From Annona cherimola (Eukaryota > Streptophyta > Magnoliopsida > Magnoliales > Annonaceae), in contig CM059972.1 of the NCBI GenBank assembly GCA_030490835.1, positions 33,335,452 to 33,399,451 on the forward strand: DNA of 64,000 nucleotides, read 5' to 3'. Positions 9,651-22,054 of this stretch are shown in pieces. Numbering within the stretch: position 1 is the stretch's first letter; each line of letters starts with the position of its first letter. A program made the translations under genes and the position numbers. Under the pieces are notes generated by a model, which was not told where the DNA came from, did not search any database, and saw nothing but the letters and a program-made list of their open reading frames with translations.

Positions 9651-10350
9651 AGTGGTTAAAGAATTTCTGGATATTTTTCCGAATGAATTAACTACAATAC
9701 CTCGAGGAAGGGAGATGGACATGACAATTGATATTATACCAGGCACAGCTCTAATTTATAAGGCCCCGTATTGAATGGCACTGGCGGAAATGAATGAGTT
9801 GAGAACTTAAATACAAGAGCTATTGGATAAACATTTTATCAAACCCAGCGTATCACCCTGGAGAGCTCCAGTGCTATTTGTGAGAAAAAAGGATGGAAGT
9901 ACCCTTTGCCAAGGATTAATGATCTATTTGATCAGTTGAAAGGAGCAACGACATTTTATAAGATAGATTTGCAGTCGGGATACCATCAGCTAAAGGTAAG
10001 TCCTGTTGATATTCACAAGACATCTTTTCAAAGAAGGTATGGACACTATGAACTTTTAGTAATGCCTTGGACTCACTAATGCCCCTACTGTATTTATGGA
10101 TACGATGAACAGGGTATTTCAGGATTATTTGGATCAATTGGTGGTTGTGTTTAATGATGATATCCTGATTTATTCTAAGTCAGAAGAAGAGCCTGAGATT
10201 CACTTGAGAAAAGTACTGAAAAGGTTAAGAAAACAGAAACTATATGCCAAGCTAAAGAAATGCGAGTTTTGGTTAAACCAAGTAGCATTTCTTGGGCATA
10301 TAATCTCAGAAAAGGGTGTGCAAATGGACCCTTAGAAGATTGAAGGAGTT
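9651..10350 (+). pseudogene. pol: E1 reverse transcriptase domain, broken
   Basis: RNA-dependent DNA polymerase of gypsy type. Visible motifs: [67 protein letters not shown], and the catalytic box [14 protein letters not shown] (both Asp kept; the residue before them is usually hydrophobic). After KKDGS (about 9900) the sequence jumps to the [13 protein letters not shown] region, so about 20-30 codons, including the conserved CIDYR-type motif, are deleted. Stops and frame changes occur near 9767, 9808, 9900 and 10070. The thumb part [18 protein letters not shown] is well kept. Confidence 0.88.
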
Positions 10351-10935
10351 TTAAAGTGGCTAAGAAAAACAACTATTACAGAAATTCGAAGTTTTCTGGG
10401 ATTGGCAGACTACTATAGGAGATTTGTAGAAGATTTTTCATAACTATCAGCCCCACTGACGAGGTTGACTAGTAAAGGAGTAAGTATGTATGGTCTAAAG
10501 GATGCAAAAGGAATTTTTAAAAGTTGAAGCAACAATTGGTAAAAGCGCCTATCTTAGCCCTACCTGAAGGAAATAAAGAATTTGTGGTTTACAGTGATGC
10601 TTCAGGGAAGGGATTGGGATGCGTGCTAATGCAGAAAGGAAAGGTGATAGCTTATGCATCAAGGCAGTTGAAGCCCAATGAAGTAAGCTACCCCACTCAT
10701 GACCCAGAACTAGCAGCAGTAGTATTTGCCTTGAAAGTTTGGAGACACTACCTGTATGATGCCAAATGTGAAATTTATATGGATCACAAAAGCCTTAAGT
10801 ATATTTTCACTCAGAAGGAGTTGAATATGCGACAACAGAGATGACTTGAGTTACTTAAGGACTATGATTTGGAGATTCTATACCATCTAGGTAAGGCAAA
10901 TGTGGTAGCTAATGCATTGAGTAGAAATGTCAATG
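10351..10935 (+). pseudogene. pol: E1 RT connection and RNase H domain
   Basis: RNase H removes the RNA template during reverse transcription. The connection [16 protein letters not shown] is followed by a damaged stretch. An open run at 10524-10844 then shows [15 protein letters not shown] (first catalytic Asp), [28 protein letters not shown] (catalytic Glu) and [15 protein letters not shown] (Asp). After a stop at 10843 come LELLKDYDLEILYH and GKANVVANALSR, the domain end with the final acidic residue replaced (usually VADALSR). Confidence 0.88.
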
Positions 10936-12239
10936 TAGCGCACCTTATCACTAAAGAGGAAGGATTGCTTCGAGAAATAAGGCAATTGGAATTGATTGTA
11001 GTCCCCTTGGAGTTCAAATAAGATTATCACAAATGAACATATAATCGTTCTTGTTTGAACAGATCAAGACTGCGCAACAAGAAGACACAAACCTACATAC
11101 TCATGTGCAAAAGATGAAGAAAAAGGAGTTGAATGAATTCGTTGTGGATGAGCAAGGTATGTATCGATACAAAGGTCAATTATGCAAACCTAATTCAGAA
11201 GATTTGAAGTAACAAATTCTTAAAGAAACTCATTTTTTCACCATTTTATATGCATCTGGGAAGCACGAAGATGTATCAGGATCTCAAGAAAGCATATTGG
11301 TGGAATAACATGAAAAGAGAGATGGCTGAATAGGTATCAAAGTGCTTAACTTGTCAAAGGGTGAAGGCAGATCACCAACGGATGCCAGGAAAACTTTAGT
11401 CTTTAAAAATTTCTGAATAGAAATGGGATGAGATTATGATGGATTTTATTGAAGGATTACCAAAGAAACAGGCTAGAAATGACTCTATATGGGTAATAGT
11501 GGATCGATTATCAACGGTTGCACATTTTATACCCATAAAGAGGACCTGTACAACTGAAAGATTGGCTAAGATATACTACAAGGATATTGTATGACTCCAT
11601 GGAGTGCCTAAATCCATAGTATCCGATCGAGATATGACGTTCACATCTTGATTTTGGAAGAGTTAACATGAAACCCTAGGCACCCAGCTAAAGTTTAGCA
11701 TGACATTTCATCCCTAGACCGATGGACAAATGGAGTGAGTAAATCAGATTATTGAGAATATGCTCTGTATGTATACATTGGAATTCGGAGGATCGTGGGA
11801 TGAATATGTATCGATAGCGGAGTTCACATACAATAATAGTTACCAGGCTAGTATTCAAATGACACCATTTGAAGCATTATATGGATGCAGGTGTCGAACA
11901 CCACTAAAGTGGGATGAAGTTGGAGACTAAAAGCTAGCCCCAGACTTGTCTCAGTGAATGGCAAATAAAGTACAGGTTATTCGCCAGTGTATACTCACAG
12001 ACCAGAGTCGGCAAAAGAGTTATACATACTGCAAGAGAAGGGATTTGAATATCCAAGTCAGCGAACTTGTTTTTATAAAGGTCATGCCATTCAAAGGACT
12101 CACAAGGTTTGGGAAGAGAGGCAAGTTGAATCCCAAGTTTATTGGGCCATTTGAAGTGTTGGAGAAAATTAGGAAGTTAGCTTATAGAATAGCATTACCT
12201 CTAGCCCTAGCTTTAGTCCACATTCAACACATGTGTTAG
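10936..12239 (+). pseudogene. pol: E1 integrase, broken, catalytic triad codons kept
   Basis: Integrase inserts the DNA copy. The N-terminal zinc domain has both His codons in different frames (about 11230-11260) and KCLTCQRVKADHQ with both Cys. The core shows MDFIEGLPKK (Asp), SIWVIVDRLSTVAHFIP, HGVPKSIVSDRDMTF (Asp), TDGQME, and VNQIIENML (Glu), so the D,D-E triad survives on paper. Also seen are EFTYNNSYQASI and PFEALYGCRCRTPL. The C-terminal GPY-type part, FKGLTRFGKRGKLNPKFIGPFEVLEKI, is open from 11958. At least seven stops or frame changes break the gene. Confidence 0.88.
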
Positions 12240-12439
12240 TGGAAGAGAACCTACAAATTCAAGATCATTTGAATTATGAGGAAAGATCTATTAGGATTTT
12301 GGATCATAAGGTGCAAAAGCTTCGGAATAAAAAAATTTAGTACGTTAAAGTTCAACGGAATAGATATTCCGAAAGCGAGGCTACTTGGGAACTGAAGGAA
12401 GAATTAGAAAAAAAGTATCCCCAGTTATTTCAAAAGTAG
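12240..12439 (+). pseudogene. E1 C-terminal chromodomain remnant
   Basis: One frame with a single internal stop (near 12338) reads NYEERSIRILDHKVQKLRN, then SEATWELKEELEKKYPQLF, and ends at TAG 12437-12439. This is the usual ending of chromovirus integrases, where the chromodomain is thought to steer insertion to heterochromatin marks. That agrees with the dense nesting seen here. Confidence 0.8.
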
Positions 12440-12441
12440 AC

Positions 12442-12477
12442 GGTTTCGGGACGAAACCTATTATAAAGGAGGAGGAT
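12442..12477 (+). other. E1 pre-PPT hairpin and polypurine tract
   Basis: GGTTTC and GAAACC pair around GGGAC (12442-12458). The purine tract AAAGGAGGAGGA follows, and the 3' LTR starts at 12478. The tract primes plus-strand DNA synthesis. The same pair of features is found at 52615-52649 (loop AAGAT) and 63336-63370. Confidence 0.8.
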
Positions 12478-13704
12478 TGTAAAATCCAAACCCAAGTAGG
12501 ACTCATATAATTGCATTTAAGGTGTAATGAATGATTTATGTATGAAATGATTGAATTTTGGATATTTTCATGAATTTATGAATTTTGCAATTAGGGTTTG
12601 CAATTAAGAATGGTGATTAAGATTAATCGCCCAAGCCCAATGTGAGTCAAGATGACAATAAGGCTTAAGGAGGATTAGAAGGTGCTAATGTGACATGAAT
12701 ATTTATTTTAATTTCCATGATTTAATTAATAGATATTAAAATGGAAATTATGGAGTTTTGTTGAAAATCATAGAAAATTCATAACTTAACACCTGTAAGG
12801 CGAAATGAGATGAAATTTTAAAGGCAAGTTAATGATTTTGGGTTCAACCATATGCTATATTAAGGCACAAGTGATGAGATTATGGTGATAATTATTTATT
12901 TTTAATCTCACACTCTAAGGATATTTTCAAATGTTCATAACTTGACGTAGAAACGTCAGTTTAAGATGAAATTTGAAACGATTGAATAAAATTATGAAAT
13001 CTATGGAATGAGTGGATTTAATTATTCTAATTAACATGGAAAAGTGGTTAATTAGAAAAATATACCTAGCATTGACTTTGTATACCCTCGACTACCATAA
13101 CATTAAATAAAAAGCATTTTGAGAAAATGACATGTTTAAATGTTATGCGAGGTATCAATTTTTTAATGGATTTGAAACGATTATTATATAACTGTCAAAT
13201 CCATGAAAAATTCAAGGATTAAATGCCATAGTTAATTGCCTAATATATAGCTCAAATGGAGCACAGGTTATGTGGCAAGAGTAAGGGACGTCCAACGGCA
13301 TTATGGGCATGAAATGCGATTCTTTAAAATCCTAAAAAATGTGTCTAAGTTGCCTAATGCCTAGGTGAAGTAAATGAGCACCTAAATAAGTGGAAAAAGT
13401 GACAAAAAATGTCAAAAGCTAGCATAGAGTGGGCGTTCCATGGGTGGACGACAATATGATGCTTAAATGCATAGATTTTGGGGATTTTTATAAATTAGTA
13501 AATGAAAATTTTACTTGGTTATAAAAATTCCATGTCATCAAAGGATAAGGTAGAAATTTATTACCCTCATGACATGTGGCAAATGGGTCCCACTAACTGG
13601 TTAAAAAATCATAAAAGGGATGCATATCTTAGTAACTGCATATCAAGAAGGGGGGAGGAAATTTCCTAAAAATTGCTAAGTAAGAGCTACTCTTGGGCAC
13701 GTCC
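12478..13704 (+). repeat. E1 3' LTR, piece 1 (U3)
   Basis: Starts TGTAAAATCC and matches 2239-3480 almost base for base, with scattered substitutions and small gaps. It is interrupted at CGTCC (13700-13704) by minus-strand element E2 and resumes at 35643. Confidence 0.9.
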
Positions 13705-15222
13705 TGTGGTGCCCCTAGCCCGAGCATCACATCCTGAGTCTTACCTCGGGATCGTTATTAACTAATAAATGTGATCAGGATTGTTGCCCTGTCACACGAC
13801 GGGATTTAATGGATATTTATCCAATTAATTATAATTCCTTAAGAATTAATTTCATAATATTTTTCATCAAGTGCCCATTCAAGCTATCTTTGCCTTGATA
13901 TACACATTTTTATATCATATATAATCGCAAAAATTCATAACATGTCCATCATCCATTATTATTTGTTCATAAACCACAAGTCTTAACATAAATCACATAT
14001 GTTCATCAAAATAACAAATACCAAGTCATATTACATTCCATCACCATAAATGTCACTTATAATAAGTCATCAACTTTTTCATTCTTCCATGCCCAAATTT
14101 TGCTCCTTTGTCCTCCTCATTCCTTCACCTATCTATGGGTTTGGAAAACAAAACATGAGTTGAAAACTCAATAAGCAAGTCGTATATTTTTTAGGTAATT
14201 CATTTTGAAGGCATATTGTTTAAAAGAATTTCTCTCCATTTAGTAGAAGACACTTATCAAGTGATCAACTACCTGCAGAGCTAGGCGACCATCCGTCTTC
14301 ATCTTCTCCCATTTCAGGGAGGCGCCGCCGGCCCTTGGCTTATCTTAGCAACTTGGTCACACCAAAGGGGGATAATCGGTCCGCTTACACCTTTCAAGTG
14401 GACCTCATGCTTTGTGCACATGAACCATTCTTGACATGCTACCATGATTTTTCTTGCATAAATTCATAGGTCAGTATTTTTCATAAACATTTAACAAAGC
14501 AGTTATGTAACTCAGTTAGCAAACATGTATTGAACTAAGGAATGACCATCCTTAAATACCATAAAAATAAATTCAAATATCATTTGCTAAACCAATAGAA
14601 GCAGTTGGAATATCATTTGCAATTATTTTAGAATAATTTAAGAAACAAAATCATTTAGAAAATTTTGCTTGCTTACCTTGGTCACGTGAGCTTTCCCGGT
14701 CAACTTTTTCTTTTCCTTTGCCTATACATGTAAGAATGACATAAAATTCATAAAATTTTCGTTTGCTTGCATTCAACTTAGTTTTCCAACCCATGTTCAT
14801 TAATATTCATAACCCACTTGAATTCCAAGTCGGGTGTGCATACACAACATACTTATGCATCAAACCATTCATTACATCACATGTTTAATACCCATATTTA
14901 GGGTAACATTCATGTATATCATAACACATTCATTAGCCATTTTTTAGACACCATATGAAGTAATAAACCTCTAACTTATCATTTTTCATATATTTTTCAC
15001 AATTCACACATTGTGCTCATTCTTAAGCACTTAGTTGATGTCCTAAACTTCATATATTATTCTCAAATTTTTGGGATTATCATTATTGACCAAAACAGTA
15101 ACATAATCCACATTTTTCATCATATTTTTATGCATTTTTTCGTTTTAACAATTCACATAAATCATTTATCATTTTCTCATGCCTATCTCTCCATACATGT
15201 CCATTTCATAACACATAATTCA
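13705..15222 (-). repeat. E2 LTR, truncated copy
   Basis: Minus-strand LTR tail: terminal hairpin 13771-13795, acceptor-like site near 14140, GC-rich core 14285-14410, exon-like block ending at GCTTGCTTACCTTGG (about 14678). It matches 19620-21238 closely and stops abruptly after CATAATTCA at 15222. Confidence 0.8.
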
Positions 15223-16812
15223 AGAATAAATGATTTGTTAAGTTGTTAAAATGCAAAAATGCATGAAAACATGATGAAAAATGTGGATTAGGGTACTGTT
15301 TAAGTAAATAATGATAATCTTAAATTTTTAGATCATTATATGATGTCTAAGTTAGCAACTAAGTGCTTAAAATGAGCACCGTTGTATGAAAAATGAAAAA
15401 TATGTTAAAAATGATAAAAGGAGGTAATGAACCTCCAAATAATGATTTAATGAATAATTGCTACACGTATGTAAGTTTACCCTACATAAGGGTATTAAAA
15501 ATGAATGAATGGATGATTTGATATGTGTAGGCTATGTGCTAAGTATGAATACTCAACTTGAAGGACAAGTAGGTTAAGCTAGATGAAATTATATAGGTTG
15601 AAAAACCTAAGAGATATAAGCATTTTAAGTGATATATAAATGAAATGTTATTTTCATTTATCTAGACAAAGGAAAAGAATGTAAGAAAAGGGATTAAAGC
15701 GATCTCAGGTAAGCAAGCAAACTTTTCAAATTACCGATTTTTCTTTATGTGGTGAAATGATGATATGTTAATATTTTTATGAATGTTTTACAAGTGGGCA
15801 AACACATGTTTTGAGAATTGACGACTTTAATAAAAAGTCATAAGTTTTGGAAAAGGATGGCTTTAATGAAAAGTCTTAAGTTTTGCTTCATGGGAAGAAG
15901 GTAACAATTTTTAAGATAAATAATTTATCATAAGTGTTGCCAAAGATTGGCAATGCTTTATGTTAATGGAATTGAGAAATTTTCTTATGAATAAGCGAAT
16001 TCTCCATGATTATAATTTTAAAGGATTTTTATGTTCTATGCCGATATTTTTAAGGAATTTATTTTTAAGTAAGCAAGTTCTTTAGGAGGATGTTTCAAAA
16101 GTATTTTATAAAAAAAAGAGAATTTTACCTTTTTCACAAAGCATTGTTTGTAAATAAATTTTAAATTTACACTTATGATAATTTATGATAAACAATTATG
16201 TTTATGAAAGAAAAAGAAAATGGGAATTGATGTATTGATTTTTCTACGTTAGGCTATTTAAATATAAACAATGATTTAGACATAGTCCATACGTTTTGAA
16301 ATGATATTTGAAAAAGTTTTAATTTCTTTTAGATAAGGAAATCTATGTTGAAAATGTCTTGAAAAATGTTTATACGGATGTGTTGAAAGGGATTTAAGGA
16401 TGCCAACCTTATATGTTGATTTCATAAAATGGTTTGATTTCGGGTTGCTAAATGACATGCAAAAGATTATGCAAGCCCCTCTCTATATAAAAATGATAAG
16501 ATAGATATGTGGAAAATAATTTAATTTTAAGGTGGTTGAGAAGGGGATGGTATAATTGCATAACTTTTGTAAGAAGAAGGCCCTGAAATGGAAACCAAGA
16601 AAATATTAGGAAAATACATGGTTTATTTTTGAAAATCCAAAAGTTTTAGAGTTATTTTATAAGGGTTTTAAGATGTATGGTTTTTCAAACATTTCAAATG
16701 CTTATCAAAATATTTTATTCAAAATGGTTCTAAAAGAATTTAAGGAAGGTCATCCTAAAACTAAATTTTAAATGACAACTTGTTAAAGTGGGTGCTCTAG
16801 CTTACAAGTTGA

Positions 16813-16981
16813 CACGAACTGCGGTCTGTGATGTGTTTTTCAAAATGATTTGTTTTAAAAAGACACAGACTTCAGTCTGTGATGTTTTTCAAGTTATGGA
16901 TGCAGACTGAGGTCTGTGATCCCGGTTTAAAAGGACATGGGCTGCGGTCTGTGATACTTTAAACCAAACGGACTGCGGTCT
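16813..16981 (+). repeat. Array of five UNCG-type hairpins
   Basis: Stems with 4-nt loops at 16813-16830 (loop TGCG), 16864-16881 (perfect 7-bp stem CACAGAC/GTCTGTG, loop TTCA), 16903-16916 (loop TGAG), 16936-16953 (loop TGCG) and 16970-16981 (loop TGCG). Each loop is closed by C-G. As RNA, C(UGCG)G is an UNCG tetraloop. The array lies upstream of the GC-rich core. Confidence 0.7.
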
Positions 16982-17484
16982 ATCAGGATGATGTATGGTG
17001 CACTAGTACAAGGAATAAGCCGGTTGTAGAGCACGGTCGGGATAGCCGGGGCCCACTCTACATAAGGCGAAATCTCTAAGGGATTGCAGGAGGCTAGTGG
17101 CGCCTTCTTTGAGATGGGAGCAGGATGATAGAACAACCGTTAGGTTAGCGTGCTGTTAAGGATTCTCTTCCAAAAGGTAGAGTGATCACTCGCTAAGTGT
17201 CACTACTGGATGGAGAAAATGCATTTGCTTATGTTTTGTTTTTAAAAAGACCAAAGATTGGGACATAAAAGTATATTTTTATGAAAAGTTATCCTAAAGG
17301 GATTTTTATGAAATGATTACCCTAAAAATGGGACGTTTTACACAAAGAGTGTAAATAATAAGGATGAAATGAAATGTTTTCTATACAAATGCTTTTAAGA
17401 AATGGATTATGTGTTATGTCTTGTTTACTATAAACAAGCCCTTTGACGGGGATTATGAAAAGGATATATGTCAAACTTGGTTTT

Positions 17485-17874
17485 GGACATAAGAATATCC
17501 ATTTCCAAAGGGTTTAAATGAAAAGTGTTTTTGGATATAAAAATGTCCCTTGCAAAGAAAGGCTTATGTGAATGATATTTTAGGACATGAAAATGTTCTT
17601 CTCTAAAAATGATTTATGAGAAAAATATTTTGTTCATGAAATGTCCACAGACAAAAGATGGTTTTTTGTAAATGTCTTGGAACATTGGAAATGTTCATAC
17701 AAGAATAAAGAAAGTTAATTAAAAAGGGTAAAACATACATGTTTTGCCTTATCAAGCCCAAACATGGCTTGTAAATGATTTTAAGAATGATGTTTTATGA
17801 AGATATTCAATGATATGGAACTGTCCTTTTGAATAAGGATTTCATGATAATATTTTAGGATATATAAATGTCCT
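17485..17874 (+). repeat. Array of GGACAT-type hairpins
   Basis: Dyads include 17485-17500 (loop AAGA), 17533-17548, 17583-17598 (GGACAT and ATGTTC, loop GAAA), 17680-17696 (GAACAT and ATGTTC, loop TGGAA) and 17857-17874. They are less perfect than the copies at 37683-38175. They lie between the GC-rich core and the acceptor-like site. Confidence 0.65.
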
Positions 17875-18195
17875 CAAGTAAAAAAGTGTTCAAGATGTTT
17901 ATGAAAAAGGTTTTCAAGGAAATCTTGCCCTAAAAGATAAAATGTTTGCTTACTAAGTTGTCACTCACGTTTTGTTTTTCCAAACCTTAGACAGGTACCG
18001 GAAAACTCAAGAGGATGCAAATCTAAGCTATGAAGGAAGGTATGTAATGGTAGCCATGATATATGGATAGCATGTTTTAAAGTTCTAAGGTATGTGGATG
18101 TATATGATTCAATGATTGAATGTATGTATGTATGAATGTAAAATGATATGATTAAGTCAAGAAGATTTTCATTGTAGAAAAGCAGAATGAGAGGC

Positions 18196-19614
18196 TGTGA
18201 AACCCCAACCTAAGTAGGGTCCAATGTATGCATTGGGCATATACAAGTGATTTATATGTGAATTAAATGAAGTATGGATGATTTTAGGATTTTATAATAT
18301 TTTGCAATTAGGGTTCCACTAAGAATGGTGATTAAAAATTTAATCGCCGGAGCCCAATATGAGTCATGGTGACTAAAGGGGCATAATGAGGATTAAAACA
18401 TGCTAATGTGGCATGAATGTTTAGTTTAATTCCATGAGTTAATTAATGGACATTAAAATGGAAATTGTGGAATTATGTTGGAAAATATTAGAAAATTCAT
18501 AACTCAACGCCTGTAAGGCGTATTCAGGTGAAATTTGAAATGGTAGTTGATGATGTTGGGCTTGATGCCATGAGATTATTGGGTTATGAAAATCCTTGAT
18601 GGAATTAGTGTTATGATTTATTGATCACATCTCAATTCCAACCGTTAAATTCAAACGACTATAACGGGAGCTAGGAAACTCGGATTGAGATGAAATTCGA
18701 AACGGTTGAATGAAATTATGAGATGTACATTTTAGAAGGTTTAGATTAATTAAATTATGTGGGGAAAATTCCTGCATTAGAAAAGGTTTATATGGTTGAC
18801 TATTGCACCTCAAAAGTACCTTTCCATTAATGTTAGAGTACAATGCATAATGGCTTGGTTTTAATGGGAGATGAGGTGTCAAATGCAGCACATTTCTAAG
18901 GTATTTTATGCATTAATATAAAATGAAAATATCCAAATAAAATCTCAGCAACGAATGTCCATAATTGATGAAGCTATGAGTGCTCAAGTGAGCATAGGTG
19001 AGGTGTCCAAGGCAAGCACGTTCATGGGCTGGTTGTTGCATATTTTTTGAATTTTTTATTTTATAAAATATGTATATATATAGCTGCCACGTTGGGATGT
19101 ATAAATAAGCATTTAATTATGTGAAAACAGTTCAAGAAAATTCATGATTTGCAGCTGCCATGAAAGGTGGAAAAATGGACAGCTTGTGTACGCAAATGAC
19201 GTCCCATGTTTGATGTTGCTGTAATGAGTTTTATTAATTTTTTTAACACAAAATTAATATATGAATTAAGGGGTAATTAGGTGTATAAATTACCCACATT
19301 TTGGGATTTTAAAAAATGGAAATATTGCTGGAAAATTGGGCAGCAACTGGACGTGAATAGGAGGGGCAGGTGGACGGTTGAGATGAGCTGATTTTCTAAA
19401 TTTTTAAAAATTAGTAAAAAATCATTTTACTTGGCTGTGAGTTCACCAGCACATAAGGCGGATAGACATGCATTGAATGGCTGTGGAAAATTCCCAGCAA
19501 GTGGGGCCCACAGCTGGAAAAATTCAGCTCCACAAAGGCATTGCACGTTCACATGATTTGAGCATTTTGGCTAAGTGCTGAAACTCCCCCTCTACACCAG
19601 CAGCTCACGTCCCC
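18196..19614 (+). repeat. Plus-strand LTR fragment, U3 part
   Basis: Begins TGTGAAACCCCAACC, a full LTR start, and runs about 1.4 kb to CAGCTCACGTCCCC. It then switches directly to minus-strand LTR sequence (CCCAACCCGAGCG). The rest of this LTR is absent. A short run of C residues is shared at the join, suggesting illegitimate recombination. Confidence 0.7.
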
Positions 19615-22054
19615 AGCCACTCCCCCAACCCGAGCGTCACATCCTGAGCCTTACCTCGGATCGTTATTGACTAGTAAACGTGATCAGGATTGTTGCCCTG
19701 TCACACGGCCGGATATAATGGATATTTATCTAGTTATTTATAATTCCTTAAGAATTAATTTTATAATATTTTTCATCAAGTGCCCATTCAAGCTATCTTT
19801 ACCTTGATATACACATTTTTATATCATATATAATCGCGGAAATTCATAACATGTCCATCATCCATTGTTATTTGTTCATAAAGCATAAGTCTTAACATAA
19901 ATCACATACGTTCATCAAAATAACAAATACCAAGTCATATTAAATTCCATCACTATAAGTATCACTTATAATAAATCATCAAGTTTTTCATTCTTCCATG
20001 CCCAAATTTTGCTCCTTTGTCCTCCTCATTCCTTCACCTGTCTATGGATTCGGAGAATAAAACGTGAGTTGAAAACTCAATAAGCAAGCCATATATTTTT
20101 CAGGCAATTCATTTTGAAGGCATATTGTTTAAAAGCATTTCTCTCCATTTAGTAGGAGACACTTATGAAGTGATCAACTACCTGCCGAATAGAAACCTTT
20201 TCATTTAAAATATCTTGGAAAGTAACATTATACCTCCTCAAGAGTATATCATGACAATGCAATGCAATGCATGACATCAAGGATGAAAGCTAGCCAGGCG
20301 ACCATCCGTCTTCATCTTCTCCCATTTCAGGGAGGCGCCACCGACCATTGGCCTATCTTAGCGACTTGGTCACATCAAAGGGGGAAAATTGGTCCGCTTA
20401 CACCATTCAAGTGAACCTCATGCTTTGTGCGCATGAACCTTTCTGGACATGCTAGCATGATTTTTCTTGTATAAATTCATTGGACAGTATTTCTCATAAA
20501 CATTTAACAAAACAGTTATGTAACTCAGTTAGCACACACGTATTGAACTAAGGAATGGTCATCCTTAAATTCCTTAGAAATAAATTCAAATATCATTTGC
20601 TAAACCAATAGAAGCAGTTGGAATATCATTTGCAATTATTTTAGAATAATTTAAGAAGCAAAATTATTTAGAAAATTTTGCTTGCTAACCTTGGTCACAT
20701 GAGCTTTTCGGGTAAACTTTTTCTTTTCCTTTGCTTATACATGTAACAATGACATAGCATTCATAAAATTTTCATTTGCTTGCATTCAACTTAGTTTTCC
20801 AACCCATTTTTATTAATATTCATAACCCACTTGAGTTCCAAGTCGGGTGTGTATACACAACATACTTATCCATCAAACCATTCATTACATCATATGTTCA
20901 ATACCCATATTTAGGGTAACATTCATATATATCATAACACATTCATTAGTCATTCATTAGACACCATATGAAGTAATAAACCTCCAACTTATCATTTTCC
21001 CATATTTTTCACAATTCACACATTGTTCTCATTTTTAAGCACTTAGTTGATGTCCTAAACTTCATATATTATTCTCAAATTTTTGGAATTATCATTATTA
21101 ACCAAAACAGTAACATAATCCACGTTTTTAATCATATTTTTATGCATTTTTTCATTTTAACAATTCATATAAATCATTTATCATTTTCTCATGCCTATAT
21201 CTCCATACATGTCCATTTCATAACACATAATTCATGTGTTTCTTAAAATTTTCCAAATCAGAAACTTACCATCTAATTTAGCATGATTATATACCTTAAT
21301 TAACACTTAACTTAGTGTATTTTTATGGAATTTTAATCCACTAATCATAGTGTTCCAAAACAGCAACTTTGGGACCTGTTTTATACACTTTCAATGTCCC
21401 TTTTGATACTTATCTCTAAATAAATTTTTAATCACTTAATTCCAGCAACTAATCACAATTTTCTTAACCCAAATTTAGGGTATTATCACATATTTAAAGT
21501 CCATATATTGGTTGCTTAGAAAACAGCAACTTCATATGTATTGTAGGGTATCCTTTTTGCCCTTACTTTGGACGTCCACATGTATGCCTCTAAGATCAGA
21601 TTTAGGGCAATCTTTTCTAACTATTTTGAACGTCCAAAATACCCTAGGTTTAGGGTATTTTACCCTCTTAATCATCTATAAATTATTTAGGCTAATTCAT
21701 GTATTATTATCAACATAGAAACATGGAAATTGGGTTGTATGTGTAATCCTAATTCACATTCTTTCTAAAATTCATAACTTATGCCTAAATCAACATATAT
21801 AATTCATCTAATCATTAATCATCATGTAATTATAATAACACATCAAAACAGCAACATCATTTATGAGTATAAGCAAATTTCAGCTAAATTTAACACTCAT
21901 ATTAAACTCTAATCACCATTTTCTTCTTCTTAAACCCTTGATTGCATACTTATCATTAAATCCTCATTCAATACTCTAATCAAGAGCATCATTATTCATC
22001 CTTTAAGGGTTCACTATGAATCATATTTATGACTCATAATTTGAAGTAGAAAAC

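Larger units (their letters stand above)
15223..18195 (+). repeat. Plus-strand LTR fragment of the 5.5-kb class (R/U5 part)
   Basis: Starts at a point matching about 60470 of the E3 LTR and runs through the exon-like block (15666-15708), hairpin arrays, GC-rich core and acceptor-like site (AG at 17990/17994). It resembles the complement of 37500-39950, the 5.5-kb class. The last 200-300 bases, including the terminal hairpin, are missing. It stops where another LTR begins at 18196. Confidence 0.7.
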
